Part shown: piece after piece, positions 45,140 through 55,024 of the stretch
Layout of the letters: each line of letters begins with the position of its first letter
Numbering within the stretch: position 1 is the first letter of the stretch
Source of the DNA: Pseudomonas sp. B21-048
GTDB lineage: Bacteria; Pseudomonadota; Gammaproteobacteria; Pseudomonadales; Pseudomonadaceae
Direction: 5' to 3'
Length of the DNA stretch: 64,000 bases
Assembly (NCBI RefSeq): GCF_024748615.1
Contig: NZ_CP087168.1
Location: 2,604,001-2,668,000 of the forward strand
Notes under the pieces: model-generated
What the model saw: the letters and a program-made list of their open reading frames with translations, nothing else
What the model was told of the DNA's origin: nothing
The model's database searches: none
Translations under genes and position numbers: made by a program

Positions 45140-45997
45140 TCAGAGCATCGGCTTGCCGCCCGTGACACCGTACCGTTGCCCGGTGATGTAGCTGGCTTCA
45201 TCCGAGGCCAGCAGCACATAGATCGGTGCGACTTCCACCGGTTGGCCGGGACGGCCGAGCGGGGTTTGCGATCCGAAGTTCTGCACGTCTTCCTCGGGCA
45301 TGGTCGAGACGATCAATGGCGTCCAGATCGGCCCCGGTGCCACGCTGTTTACCCGGATGTTCTTTGGCCCCAGCATTTGCGCCAGGCCGGCGGTGAAGTT
45401 GGCAATCGCGCCCTTGGTGGTCGCGTAGGCCAGCAATGTCGGCTTGGGCATGTCGGAGTTGATCGAACTGGTGTTGATGATCGAACTGCCTGGCTTCATG
45501 TGCTTCAGCGCAGCCTGACAGAGCCTGAACATGGCCGTGACGTTGACATCGAAGGTCATTACCCATTCTTCGTCCGGGATGTCTTCGATGTTTTTGTGGG
45601 TCATCTGGAAGGCGGCGTTGTTGACCAGAATGTCGATCCGGCCAAAGCGCTCGACCGTTTTGTCCACCAGCGCCTGACAGTGCGCTTTCTGCGTCACATC
45701 GCCGGGCAGCAGCAGGCATTGACGACCGGCCTGTTCGACCCAGCGCGCGGTTTCCTGCGCATCTTCCGTTTCATTCAGATAGGCAACCACCACATCCGCG
45801 CCTTCCCGGGCGAATGCAATCGCCACCGCACGGCCGATGCCGCTGTCGGCACCGGTGATCAGGGCGATCTTGCCCTCCAGCCGACCCGAACCTTGGTAGC
45901 TCTGCTCACCACAATCCGGGTAAGGGTCCATTTTCGTTTGTACCCCGGGGACTGGCTGGCTTTGTTTCGGGAAGGGTGGTTTTGGATAGTCAGTCAT
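45140..45997 (-). CDS. SDR-family oxidoreductase (YghA/general-stress type)
   Basis: The product is 285 aa. It carries ALITGADSGIGRAVAIAFAR (cofactor loop), LVNNAAFQM, and the catalytic Y-x-x-x-K in LLAYATTKGAIANFT. A proline-rich N-terminal extension (PPFPKQSQPVPGVQTKMDPY) is typical of the YghA/GsiB-associated stress dehydrogenases. GAGGAG precedes the ATG at 45997. Substrate unknown. A REP repeat lies between it and the next gene. Confidence 0.9.
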   Translation of the reverse strand: MTDYPKPPFPKQSQPVPGVQTKMDPYPDCGEQSYQGSGRLEGKIALITGADSGIGRAVAIAFAREGADVVVAYLNETEDAQETARWVEQAGRQCLLLPGDVTQKAHCQALVDKTVERFGRIDILVNNAAFQMTHKNIEDIPDEEWVMTFDVNVTAMFRLCQAALKHMKPGSSIINTSSINSDMPKPTLLAYATTKGAIANFTAGLAQMLGPKNIRVNSVAPGPIWTPLIVSTMPEEDVQNFGSQTPLGRPGQPVEVAPIYVLLASDEASYITGQRYGVTGGKPML

Positions 45998-46118
45998 CGG
46001 GTAATCTCCTCTGTTCAAGGCAAAAGACTGCTTACACGGGATTGACCCCGGTCTTTTGTCTTGAGTTCGGTTGGATTTCGATGGCCTTCAGCGATCCGCT
46101 AATACTTTGTGGAGCCTG

Positions 46119-46232
46119 TGTGGCGAGGGAACTTGCTCCCGCTGGGTCGCGAAGCGGCCCCAACAGCTTAGCGACTGCTGCGCAGTCGAGCGGGACGGTG
46201 CGGCGTTCCGACAAGCTCCCTCGCCACACAAG
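46119..46232. repeat. REP-type inverted repeat with a nested hairpin
   Basis: Arms TGTGGCGAGGGAACTTGCTC and its near-inverse ACAAGCTCCCTCGCCACAC lie ~70 nt apart. Between them GGGTCGCGAAGCGGCCCC and GACTGCTGCGCAGTC form smaller hairpins. It lies between convergent-side ends of unrelated genes. Confidence 0.75.
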
Positions 46233-46257
46233 GCTCTCTCTCAGTGGATCTCCGCTG

Positions 46258-47406
46258 CTAGCGGTTACGCAAACTACGTTCCATCCGCGCGATCCCTTCT
46301 TCCAGCAATGCCCGTGGGCAGCCGAAGTTCAGACGCACGAACTGCCGGGCGTTATCGCCGAAATCCAGCCCTGCGCTCAGCCCGACCCTGGCCTGTTCGA
46401 GGAAGAATTGCTGCGGGTTATCCAGCCCCAGCGCCGTGCAGTCGAGCCACGCCAGGTAAGTGCCCTGAGGGATGTTCATGGTCACACCCGGCAACCGCGT
46501 GCGAACCGCTTCCACCAGATAATCCCGATTGTTTTGCAGGTAGGCTATGAGCTCGGTCAGCCACGGGCCGCCTTCGCTGTAGGCGACGCGGGTGGCTTCC
46601 AGGCCCAGCGGGTTGACGCTGTCGACCATGCCGCAGCGAGCGCTGTTGACCCGATGACGCAGTGCCGCGTCCTGAATGATCATGAACGCCGTCTTCAAAC
46701 CGGCGATGTTGTAGGCCTTGCTCGCCGACATCAGGGTGATGGTGCGCTGGGCGATCTGCGGGCTGAGCGAGGCAGTCGGAATGTGTACGCGCCCGTCGAA
46801 GCACAGCTCGGCGTGGATCTCGTCGGAGATGATCCAGGCGTCCTGCTCCAGGCAAATGTCGGCGACCGCTTGCAGTTCTTCGTGCGGGAAGACCTTGCCC
46901 AGCGGGTTGTGCGGGTTGCTCAGCAGTAGCGCGCCGCCTCCTTGCAACGCCTCGCGCAAGGCATCGAGCGGCGTGGCATACGTGCCATCGGCCAACGCGT
47001 CGAAGTCCAGTTCGACTTTGTTCAGCTGCCAGTGGCCCGGTGCATGGCGCAGCGGCGGGTAGTTTGGCGTCTGCACGACCACGTTCTGTTGCGGCTGAAC
47101 CAGCGCATTCAGGGCCATGTTGAACCCCGACTCGATACCCGGCAGGAATACCAGCTCTTGGGGTTGCACACGCCAGGCGTACTTGCGCCACAGGTCGGCG
47201 ACGATGGCGTCACGCAAGTCATCCTGAGCCACGCTGTAACCGAGCATCGGGTGTTCCAGGCGTTGTTGCAGCGCCTGAATGATCGCTGGCGGCGCGGCAA
47301 AGTCCATGTCGGCGACCCACATCGGCAACACGTCGGCCGGGTAGCGGCTCCATTTGGTACTGCCGGTGCCATGGCGGTCGAACACCTGATCAAAATCGAA
47401 AGTCAT
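46258..47406 (-). CDS. PatB/MalY-like aminotransferase (cystathionine beta-lyase family)
   Basis: The product is 382 aa of PLP fold type I. It begins TFDFDQVFDRHGTGSTKWSR, then DVLPMWVADMDFAAPPAIIQ (PatB/MalY start signature), SNPHNPLGKVFPHEEL, DEIHAELCFDG, and the Schiff-base lysine in TLMSASKAYNIAGLKTAF. Members split cystathionine or other C-S conjugates. The start at 47406 is chosen because the upstream frame carries no homology. It ends just before a REP repeat. Confidence 0.92.
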   Translation of the reverse strand: MTFDFDQVFDRHGTGSTKWSRYPADVLPMWVADMDFAAPPAIIQALQQRLEHPMLGYSVAQDDLRDAIVADLWRKYAWRVQPQELVFLPGIESGFNMALNALVQPQQNVVVQTPNYPPLRHAPGHWQLNKVELDFDALADGTYATPLDALREALQGGGALLLSNPHNPLGKVFPHEELQAVADICLEQDAWIISDEIHAELCFDGRVHIPTASLSPQIAQRTITLMSASKAYNIAGLKTAFMIIQDAALRHRVNSARCGMVDSVNPLGLEATRVAYSEGGPWLTELIAYLQNNRDYLVEAVRTRLPGVTMNIPQGTYLAWLDCTALGLDNPQQFFLEQARVGLSAGLDFGDNARQFVRLNFGCPRALLEEGIARMERSLRNR

Positions 47407-47691
47407 GCTCAGTCTCATAAAAGGCAGGGGGTTAATCCGGCGGCCATGATAAGCGCCAACCTTGATCGCTGGCGAATTGCGCAACAGAGCATGACCGGCA
47501 AGCCGCCGACGGTCGGTTTTCAGACGGCGCACGGCAACATTGTCTAAAGTTCTAAGTGGCGGTAGATAGGTTGCCGTCACCGTGATCGTCCAAAAAAACC
47601 CGGCTACGCAAAACGCCAGGCAGTTAAGCAAAACCCTTGTAGGAGCGAGGCTGGCCAACGCACCGGGTTTCCACCTGATCAGGAGTGCACG

Positions 47692-50600
47692 ATGGACCTC
47701 AACCGTCGTCAGTTCTTCAAGGTCGCTGGTCTCGGCCTTGCGGGCTCAAGCCTCGGCGCGCTGGGCATGGCCCCGACGCCCGCTTTCGCCGAACAAGTGC
47801 GTCATTTCAAGCTCGCCCATACCCATGAAACCCGCAACACCTGCCCATACTGCTCGGTCGGTTGCGGCTTGATCATGTACAGCCAGGGCGACAATGCGAA
47901 GAATGTCGCCCAGAGCATCATCCACATCGAAGGCGATGCCGACCACCCCGTCAATCGCGGCACTCTCTGCCCCAAAGGCGCGGGCCTGCTCGATTTCATT
48001 CACAGCCCCACTCGTCTCCAGTACCCGCAGGTGCGCAAGCCCGGCACCACGGAGTGGACGCGAATCTCCTGGGATGAAGCACTGGATCGCATCGCCGACC
48101 TGATGAAGGCCGACCGCGACGCCCACTTCATCGAGAAGAACGCCCAGGGGCAAACGGTGAACCGCTGGCTGACCACCGGTTTCCTCGCAGCGTCCGCGTC
48201 GTCCAACGAAGCGGGGTACATCACCCACAAGGTGATTCGCAGTCTCGGCATGCTGGGGTTCGATAACCAGGCACGTGTCTGACATGGCCCGACGGTGGCA
48301 AGTCTTGCCCCGACGTATGGCCGTGGTGCCATGACCAACCACTGGACCGATATCGCCAACGCGAATCTGGTTCTGGTGATGGGTGGCAACGCAGCAGAAG
48401 CGCACCCTTGCGGCTTCAAATGGGTGACCGAAGCCAAAGCCCACAACAAGGCGCGGCTGATTGTGGTCGACCCGCGTTTCACCCGTACCGCTTCGGTGGC
48501 CGACTATTACGCGCCGATCCGCACCGGCACCGACATTGCCTTCATGGGCGGGCTGATCAATTACCTGCTGACCGAAGACAAGATCCAGCACGAATACGTA
48601 CGCGCTTATACGGACGTGTCGTTCATCGTCAAAGCCAACTACGGCTTCGAGGACGGGTTGTTCAGCGGTTACGACGCGAGCAAGCGCACCTACACCGACA
48701 AGTCCGGCTGGGGCTACGAAATCGGCGAGGACGGTTTCGCCAAAGTCGACCCGACTTTGCAGGACCCACGCTGTGTCTACCAATTAATGAAGCAGCATTA
48801 CAGCCGCTACACCCTGGAGCTGGCCAGTCAGGTCTGCGGCATGCCCGTGGACGCGATGCAGAAAATCTGGGAAGAGATCGCCACCTGCTCGCAACCGGGC
48901 AAAACCATGACGATTCTCTACGCGTTGGGTTGGACCCAGCATTCGACCGGCTCGCAGATGATCCGCAGCGCGGCCATGGTGCAACTGCTGCTGGGCAACG
49001 TCGGCATGCCGGGCGGGGGCGTCAACGCCCTGCGCGGGCACTCCAACATCCAGGGCCTGACCGACCTGGGCTTGCTGTCCAACCTGCTGCCCGGTTACCT
49101 GACTTTGCCGGCCGAAGCCGAACAGGATTACAACGCCTACATCGCCAAGCGCGCACTCAAGCCGCTGCGTCCCGGGCAGATGTCCTACTGGCAGAACTAC
49201 GGCAAGTTTCACGTCAGCCTGATGAAAGCCTGGTACGGCGCCAATGCCACCGCCGAGAATAACTGGGGCTACGACTGGCTGCCCAAGCTGGACATTCCCG
49301 GCTACGACATCCTGAAAATGTTCGACATGATGGGCAAGGGTCAGGTCAATGGCTACATGTGCCAGGGCTTCAACCCGATCGCCGCCTTGCCGGACAAAAA
49401 CCGTGTAATGAAGGCTCTGGCCAAGCTCAAGTGGCTGGTGGTGATGGACCCACTGGCCACCGAAACCTCGGAGTTCTGGCGCAACGCCGGGCCTTACAAC
49501 GATGTGCAAACGGCCGAGATCCAGACCGAAGTCATCCGCCTGCCCACCACCTGTTTCGCCGAAGAAAATGGTTCGCTGGTCAACAGCGGTCGCTGGCTGC
49601 AATGGCACTGGAAGGGTGCCGATGGCCCGGGGCAGGCGCGCACGGACGTGAAGATCATGGCCGAGCTGTTCTTGCGCCTGCGCAAGCGTTACCAGGCCAA
49701 TGGCGGTGCCTGGGCCGAGCCGATCCTCAAGCTCGACTGGCCCTACAAAGTGCCGGATGACCCGACGCCGGAAGAGCTGGCCCGGGAATTCAACGGTTAC
49801 GCCGTATCCGATGTCACCGACGCCTCGGGCGCGGTGATCAAGACCGGTCAGCAGCTGTCCGGCTTCGGCCAACTCAAGGACGATGGCAGCACGGCGTCCG
49901 GGTGCTGGATCTTCTGCGGCAGCTGGACCGAGCAGGGCAACCTGATGGCCCGGCGTGACAACAGCGATCCTTTCGGCATGAAACAGAACCTTGGGTGGGC
50001 CTGGGCCTGGCCGATGAACCGACGGATTCTCTACAACCGCGCCTCTTGCGACCCTCAAGGCAAACCGTGGGACCCGAACAAACGCCTGGTGTGGTGGAAC
50101 GGCAAGGTCTGGACCGGCACCGACGTGCCTGACTACAAGGCCGACGTGCCGCCGGAAGCCGGAATGAACCCGTTCATCATGAACCCCGAAGGCGTGGCGC
50201 GTTTCTTCGCCCTCGACAAGATGAACGAAGGGCCGTTCCCGGAACACTATGAACCGTTCGAGACGCCCATCGGCATCAACCCGATGCACCCCAACAACAA
50301 GCAGGCGACCAGCAATCCCGCCGGGCGGATCTTCGATTCAGTCTGGGACACCCTCGGGCAGGCCAAGGACTTCCCCTATGCGGCGACCAGCTACCGGCTG
50401 ACCGAACACTTCCACTTCTGGACCAAGCATTGCCCGATCAATGCCGTGACCCAGCCTGAGCAGTTCGTCGAGATCGGCGAGGTGCTGGCCAAGGAGAAGG
50501 GCATCGCTGCCGGTGACCGGGTGCGGGTCAGTTCCAAGCGTGGGCATATCGAAGCGGTGGCGGTGGTGACCAAGCGGATTCGTCCGCTGCAGGTCAACAA

Positions 50601-50757
50601 TCAGGTGGTGCACCAGATCGGTATCCCGTTGCACTGGGGCTTCACCGGCGCCACCCGTCACGGTTACCTGACCAACACTCTGGTGCCGTTCCTCGGCGAT
50701 GGCAACACACAGACCCCGGAATCCAAGTCATTCCTGGTCAACGTGGAGAAAATCTAA
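47692..50757 (+). CDS. fdnG: Formate dehydrogenase-N alpha subunit, selenocysteine-containing
   Basis: The product is 1021 aa when the TGA at 48280-48282 is read as selenocysteine (residue 197). Without this it would look like two genes, 47692-48282 and the remainder. Twin-arginine signal MDLNRRQFFKVAGLGLAG sends the folded enzyme to the periplasm. CPYCSVGCG starts the Fe-S/molybdopterin domain, and the residue context ARV-U-HGPTVASLAPT is the classical formate dehydrogenase active site. A SECIS hairpin follows the TGA. It is the large catalytic subunit oxidising formate at a bis-MGD molybdenum or tungsten centre. First gene of fdnGHI-fdhE. Confidence 0.97.
48280..48315 (+). promoter_or_regulatory. 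SECIS element of fdnG
   Basis: Immediately after the UGA, a short hairpin forms: lower stem CGG/CCG (48293-48295 with 48310-48312), a bulged U at 48296, upper stem GGCA/TGCC (48297-48300 with 48306-48309), loop AGUCU. The bulged U and the G-U in the loop match the bases of the E. coli fdhF SECIS that SelB recognises. It lies ~14 nt after the UGA, as required. Confidence 0.85.
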
Positions 50758-51702
50758 ATGGCCAGCCAAGACATCATCGCCCGCTCGGCCACCACCACCG
50801 TGCCGCCCTCGGTGCGCACGCAAGAGGAAGTGGCCAAGCTGATCGACACCACCAAGTGCATCGGCTGCAAGGCCTGCCAGGTCGCGTGCTCGGAATGGAA
50901 CGAACTGCGCGACGACGTCGGTCACAACCTCGGCACCTACGACAACCCTCAGGACCTCAGCGCAGACACCTGGACCTTGATGCGCTTCACCGAGCATGAA
51001 ACCGACGCCGGTAACCTCGAATGGCTGATTCGCAAGGACGGCTGCATGCACTGCGCCGAGCCTGGCTGCCTGGCGGCGTGCCCGAGCCCGGGGGCGATCA
51101 TCAAACACGCCAACGGCATCGTCGATTTCGATCAGGACCATTGCATCGGCTGCGGGTATTGCATCACCGGTTGCCCGTTCAACATTCCGCGCATCTCGCA
51201 AAAGGATCACAAGGCCTACAAATGCACGCTGTGCTCGGACCGGGTGGCGGTGGGGCTGGAACCGGCCTGCGTGAAAACCTGCCCGACCGGCGCCATCGTT
51301 TTCGGCAGCAAGGAAGACATGAAAGAACACGCCGCCGAACGTATCGTCGACCTCAAGAGCCGCGGTTTCGAAAACGCCGGTTTGTATGACCCCGCAGGCG
51401 TCGGCGGCACCCACGTGATGTATGTGCTGCACCATGCCGACACGCCCAGGTTGTATGCCGGGTTGCCAGATCACCCGGCGATCAGTCCACTGGTGGACCT
51501 GTGGAAAGGCCTGAGCAAACCCTTGGCGTTGTTGGCCATGGGCGCGGCGGTGCTGGCCGGGTTCTTCCATTACGTGCGCGTTGGGCCGCAGGTGGTCGAG
51601 GAAGACGAACATCCAGTCATCGTCGACCCAGCGGTGCATGAATTCGATCCATCGGTGCACACCTTTGATCCGACGAAACCCGGCGGGGAGGACAGGCCAT
51701 GA
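50758..51702 (+). CDS. fdnH: Formate dehydrogenase-N beta subunit (four 4Fe-4S clusters)
   Basis: The product is 314 aa. Four cysteine clusters are visible in order: [42 protein letters not shown], and CTLC with CVKTCP. These pass electrons from FdnG to the cytochrome subunit. A single C-terminal membrane helix ([18 protein letters not shown]) anchors it at the periplasmic face. It starts 1 bp after the fdnG stop and overlaps fdnI by 4 bp. Confidence 0.96.
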   Translation: MASQDIIARSATTTVPPSVRTQEEVAKLIDTTKCIGCKACQVACSEWNELRDDVGHNLGTYDNPQDLSADTWTLMRFTEHETDAGNLEWLIRKDGCMHCAEPGCLAACPSPGAIIKHANGIVDFDQDHCIGCGYCITGCPFNIPRISQKDHKAYKCTLCSDRVAVGLEPACVKTCPTGAIVFGSKEDMKEHAAERIVDLKSRGFENAGLYDPAGVGGTHVMYVLHHADTPRLYAGLPDHPAISPLVDLWKGLSKPLALLAMGAAVLAGFFHYVRVGPQVVEEDEHPVIVDPAVHEFDPSVHTFDPTKPGGEDRP

Positions 51703-52352
51703 ACGACAAACCGATCCTGCGCTACACCCCCAACCAGCGTACCAACCACTGGCTGGTGGCGATTGTGTTTCTCATGGCCGCGCTGTCGGGGCTGGCCTTG
51801 TTCCATCCGGGATTGTTCTGGCTCAGCAACCTGTTTGGCGGAGGTTCGTGGACGCGCATCTTGCATCCGTACATGGGCGTGGCGATGTTTGTGCTGTTCC
51901 TCGGCCTGGTGTTCAGTTTCTGGCGGGCGAACTACTTCAGCGCCAACGACCGGTTGTGGCTCAGGCGCGTCGGGACTGTCATGCGTAACGAAGAGGAGGG
52001 CGTGCCGCCGATCGGCAAATACAACCCGGGGCAGAAAGTGCTGTTCTGGGTGTTGCTGATCTGCATGCTGGTGCTGTTGTTCAGCGGGCTGGTGATCTGG
52101 CGCGCCTGGTTCAGCGCGTACTTCGGCATCACCGGTATTCGCTGGGCGATGCTGCTGCATGCGCTGGCGGGGTTCATCCTGGTGCTGAGCATCATCGTCC
52201 ACGTGTATGCCGGTATCTGGATTCGCGGCTCGGTCCACGCCATGGTGCGTGGCAGGGTCAGCCGCGCCTGGGCGAAAAAACACCATGAACTCTGGTATCA
52301 GGAAGTGACCCGAGACGAGACGCCTGAGCGACCGATCACCAAAAAAGGATGA
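51699..52352 (+). CDS. fdnI: Formate dehydrogenase-N gamma subunit, cytochrome b556
   Basis: The product is 217 aa with four membrane helices. Histidines for two heme b groups lie in [52 protein letters not shown]. It takes electrons from FdnH to reduce quinone, making proton-motive force. Overlaps fdnH by 4 bp and is followed by fdhE after 4 bp. Confidence 0.95.
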   Translation: MNDKPILRYTPNQRTNHWLVAIVFLMAALSGLALFHPGLFWLSNLFGGGSWTRILHPYMGVAMFVLFLGLVFSFWRANYFSANDRLWLRRVGTVMRNEEEGVPPIGKYNPGQKVLFWVLLICMLVLLFSGLVIWRAWFSAYFGITGIRWAMLLHALAGFILVLSIIVHVYAGIWIRGSVHAMVRGRVSRAWAKKHHELWYQEVTRDETPERPITKKG

Positions 52353-52356
52353 CCCC

Positions 52357-53283
52357 TTGGCCACGATCCTTGAACCTGGGCAGATAGAAGCGGCGGCGAG
52401 CTCACCGCCGTTTCTGTACCTGCCACCGAATAACCTGTTCACCTTGCGCGCGCTGCGCCTGGAACGCCTCGCCGATGGGCATCCCATGGCGGACTATCTG
52501 CGCTTGATCGCAGGTCTTTGCCACGCTCAGCAGAACCTGATGGACGATCCGCCCGTGGCCGCCATGCCCGATCCCGAACGTCTTCGGGTGTGCGTAGAAC
52601 ATGGCTTGCCACCGTTCGCCGCCGACAGTCTGGTGCGCGAAAATGTTTGGCTACCGTATCTCGAAGCCTTGCTGCAACGCTATCAGCCACCGCCACAGGC
52701 TGCGGTAGAAAACGCCGTGGCGACGTTGCGCAGTGCCAACCCAGAGCTGCTCAAAGCCTGGGCAATTGCCTTGGTCAGCGGCCAGTATTCAATGCTGCCG
52801 GCAGAGCTGGTGCCATTCCTCGGTGCAGCGCTGCAAGCGGCCTGGAGCCATTGGCTGCTGAGTTCACCGAACCTTGAACTCAAGCGCGGCGACAGTCTTA
52901 GTCAATGCCCGGCCTGCGGTTCGCCGGCGATGGCCGGGGTGATTCGTCATCGCGGCAAATACAACGGGTTGCGTTATCTGGTGTGCTCGTTGTGTGCCTG
53001 TGAATGGCATGCGGTGCGGGTCAAGTGCGTGTATTGCGAACAGAGCAAGGGGCTTCAATACGTCAGCTTCGAGGATGACCGTTACGCTGCCAATCAGGCA
53101 CCATTGCGGGCGGAAGTCTGCCCCGGCTGCAACAGCTACCTGAAACTGATCTACCTGGAAAACGACGCCGAAGCCGAAGCACTCTCGGCGGACCTGTCCA
53201 GCCTGATGTTGGATATGCGCCTGGAGGAGGAGGGTTACCAGCGCCTATCGCCCAATTTGATGTTGGCCCCCGGAGGCGACTGA
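52357..53283 (+). CDS. fdhE: Formate dehydrogenase accessory protein FdhE
   Basis: The product is 308 aa from a TTG (52357) with AAGGAT 8 nt upstream. Its rubredoxin-like iron sites are clear: CPACGSP, CSLCACEW, CVYCEQS, CPGCNSYL. FdhE is required for the maturation or assembly of formate dehydrogenase (established in E. coli). It ends the fdn operon here; in the usual pseudomonad order selA follows directly, but here an accessory insert intervenes. Confidence 0.93.
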   Translation: MATILEPGQIEAAASSPPFLYLPPNNLFTLRALRLERLADGHPMADYLRLIAGLCHAQQNLMDDPPVAAMPDPERLRVCVEHGLPPFAADSLVRENVWLPYLEALLQRYQPPPQAAVENAVATLRSANPELLKAWAIALVSGQYSMLPAELVPFLGAALQAAWSHWLLSSPNLELKRGDSLSQCPACGSPAMAGVIRHRGKYNGLRYLVCSLCACEWHAVRVKCVYCEQSKGLQYVSFEDDRYAANQAPLRAEVCPGCNSYLKLIYLENDAEAEALSADLSSLMLDMRLEEEGYQRLSPNLMLAPGGD

Positions 53284-53357
53284 GCCTGTCCCAAAACCGC
53301 GGGATCCGACGAAGTACGAGACGCCGTTCTCGGCTACTTACGTGCGGCAAATGGGAG

Positions 53358-53627
53358 TCAGGGGTATTCCTGCCTGGCATGCAAAACGGTCACGATCTCG
53401 ATTCGATCCGTCACTCGGTAGACCACCAAATAATTGGGATGCACAACAATTTCCCGCGTAGCGGGTACACGACCAAATCGATAAAGGTAGGGATGTTGCG
53501 GAAGGGCTGAGGTAGCAGCCTCAATGGCTTGGTACAGCTCGCTCGCCGCTACAAGGTGGCGGTCGCCAATATAATCAATGATTTGCCACAGTTCAGCCCG
53601 CGCTTCGGGCCGTTACTCAACCAGCAT
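53358..53627 (-). pseudogene. RelE/ParE-family toxin with a nonsense codon at position 5
   Basis: After ATG at 53627 the frame reads M-L-V-E-stop (TAA), then RPEARAELWQIIDYIGDRH, SELYQAIEAATSALPQHPYL, RFGRVPATREIVVHPNYLVV and YRVTDRIEIVTVLHARQEYP to TGA at 53358. That is a complete ParE-type toxin otherwise. No in-frame start rescues it before residue 15. The toxin start overlaps the antitoxin's end by 11 bp, the usual coupled order. Inactivated. Confidence 0.85.
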
Positions 53628-53808
53628 CGCGCTTATTGCGCTTGGCTTCGAGAAGGGATCGCATATCAGCCATTACCTGATCGTGCGGGACATTCGGGCG
53701 TGGATCATCGAGCGACGCCTGCACTTTGGCACGAAACCAACGGTCGTAGCGGGCGGCCTGCTCTTCGGTGTCAAACGCTGAAACGATGGGGGAAAGTTCG
53801 GCGCTCAT
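53617..53808 (-). CDS. RelB/StbD-like antitoxin
   Basis: The product is 63 aa. AFDTEEQAARYDRWFRAKVQ and VPHDQVMADMRSLLEAKRN are hallmarks of the type II RelB/ParD antitoxin of this ParE partner (the D-R-W-F-R-x-K-V-x-x-S motif). GGAGGT precedes ATG at 53808. The toxin partner is inactivated, so this is likely an orphan antitoxin. Confidence 0.85.
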   Translation of the reverse strand: MSAELSPIVSAFDTEEQAARYDRWFRAKVQASLDDPRPNVPHDQVMADMRSLLEAKRNKRDAG

Positions 53809-53829
53809 AGTGACCTCCGGGATCAATAC

Positions 53830-54129
53830 CTAGCAGTCTAATCGGTAGGTGGCTCACTGCCGTGGGTGTCAAAGTGCATCCAGCCAAGCACCACGTGGCC
53901 CCATCTCTCTACCTGATGGGCGCAACCACACTAAACCTCTCGCTTGCGACAGCCAACCCCTAAAAGATGTCAGACGCTTCCTCGATTATTTTGAACGCTT
54001 TCACGCGTTTAACTTACGCGTTTAAAGACACCCACTGTTACGTCCTAACGGCTACAACGCCTTGCGTCGTTGCCTACGCGTGCGCCAGAATCCGCTGGCT
54101 TGTGCGGCTGTGGGGCAGGCTATATCGTT
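53830..54129. other. Intergenic stretch within the insert
   Basis: No gene is seen. It contains several short self-complementary segments (for example repeats of ACGCGTTTAA near 54003-54026) and probably the promoter of the DUF6124 unit. Confidence 0.4.
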
Positions 54130-54364
54130 TGCTGGTCACTGCAAAAACAGTGATCGGGTTTGGTAGCCCGCTACGAAGTCGCATGGCGACACCTTATGCA
54201 GTCTCTTTTCGGGACTCTGCTTTTATGGTGGTTATGCGTGGGGCTCCATTGTGAGCGCCGGGTTTTCCCAACTTCGACCGGTCTACCAACCCACGTATGG
54301 CCGCCACCCTTCGTTTGGTAGCGAGGGTGATGGCTCCTCAATATTGCAAGTTGGAGCTTCATCT
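54130..54364 (+). promoter_or_regulatory. Highly structured leader upstream of the DUF6124 gene
   Basis: Several hairpins follow one another: TCACTG-6 nt-CAGTGA (54136-54153), GTAG-CCCG-CTAC (54163-54174), GTCGC-ATG-GCGAC (54178-54190), GCAGTCTC/GGGACTCTGC (about 54199-54220), and a long-range 9-bp stem ATGCGTGGG (54234-54242) with CCCACGTAT (54290-54298), one G-U pair. No open frame crosses it convincingly. It reads as a folded RNA, possibly attenuating the gene that starts at 54365. Confidence 0.55.
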
Positions 54365-54727
54365 ATGTTCAAAGTTACGCCCAACCCGCCAGACACCGAT
54401 CCGGCATCCCCGTACGAATCCCTCGACTCAAAAAAGCTCAACGAAGCCGCCGAACGCGCCCTCAATTTCTACCTCAACCCGGCAGCGGTCATGAACAACA
54501 CCCCCCGCAAATCCAGCACCCTGTACATGGTTGCGCCGGATGTCGGCCATGAAACCTTGCTGGTTCAAACGTGTGAGAACTTGGCCTCGGCCAGTGTCAT
54601 GGCCAGTGACATTGCTGCATTGGTAGAGGGCACCCACCGCAATACCCTGCTGGCGCTTCAGCAAGTCATCATGCTGGCTGAACTGGCGGTGAATCGAATG
54701 CTGGATAATTTCGTTCCACCTAAGTAA
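54365..54727 (+). CDS. DUF6124 family protein
   Basis: The product is 120 aa, a pseudomonad-typical small acidic protein: SPYESLDSKKLNEAAERALN, STLYMVAPDVGHETLLVQTC and NLASASVMASDIAALVEGTH, then a helical tail. The ATG at 54365 is chosen by homology; the frame runs 38 codons further up inside the structured leader. No catalytic motif. Cytoplasmic. Function unknown. Confidence 0.8.
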   Translation: MFKVTPNPPDTDPASPYESLDSKKLNEAAERALNFYLNPAAVMNNTPRKSSTLYMVAPDVGHETLLVQTCENLASASVMASDIAALVEGTHRNTLLALQQVIMLAELAVNRMLDNFVPPK

Positions 54728-54873
54728 TCACTCAGCCCTTTACCGAGAGGCTTGCCCCTCGGTAAAGAGCTTTGATCAAAGCGCTGTCTCTTTAAAGTCG
54801 ATTAAAAGTCAGCACCACGGCCAGGTGCGATGCTCTGGGTTCTTCAAGAGCAACCCAGCCGGAGCACCAACAA

Positions 54874-55024
54874 TGGCCGACCCACTCAGCTTCACCCTCA
54901 AATTCCCCTTCAAAAGCGCCAGCGGCGACACGATCACAACGCGAGCCTCAAACGCAAAGACATCACCGCCGCGCAGACGACGACCAAAGACGAAGGCGGC
55001 GCTCGGCATCACCTTGAGCAGTGA
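54874..55024 (+). pseudogene. Phage tail assembly chaperone relic
   Basis: MADPLSFTLKFPFKSASGDT begins like a small phage tail assembly chaperone (TAC_7 type). A one-base shift at about 54940 leads into the expected SLKRKDITAAQTTTKDEGG and then a stop at 55024, about 50 residues from the start. Full members have about 90-100 residues, so both a frameshift and a truncation are seen. It is the last trace of a prophage tail gene, 51 bp before selA. Confidence 0.6.

Noticed and set aside
48280..48282. fdnG as a pseudogene broken by an internal stop
   Set aside because: The TGA is at the known selenocysteine position, followed by a proper SECIS hairpin, and selA, selB and selC are encoded nearby.
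48784..50289. Long antisense frame (501 codons) and 47746-48783 (345 codons) opposite fdnG
   Set aside because: Both are shadows of the fdnG coding strand; the sense strand has clear formate dehydrogenase motifs throughout.
53967..54254. 95-codon frame over the structured leader
   Set aside because: No ribosome binding site, no homology, and it covers several perfect hairpins better explained as RNA structure.
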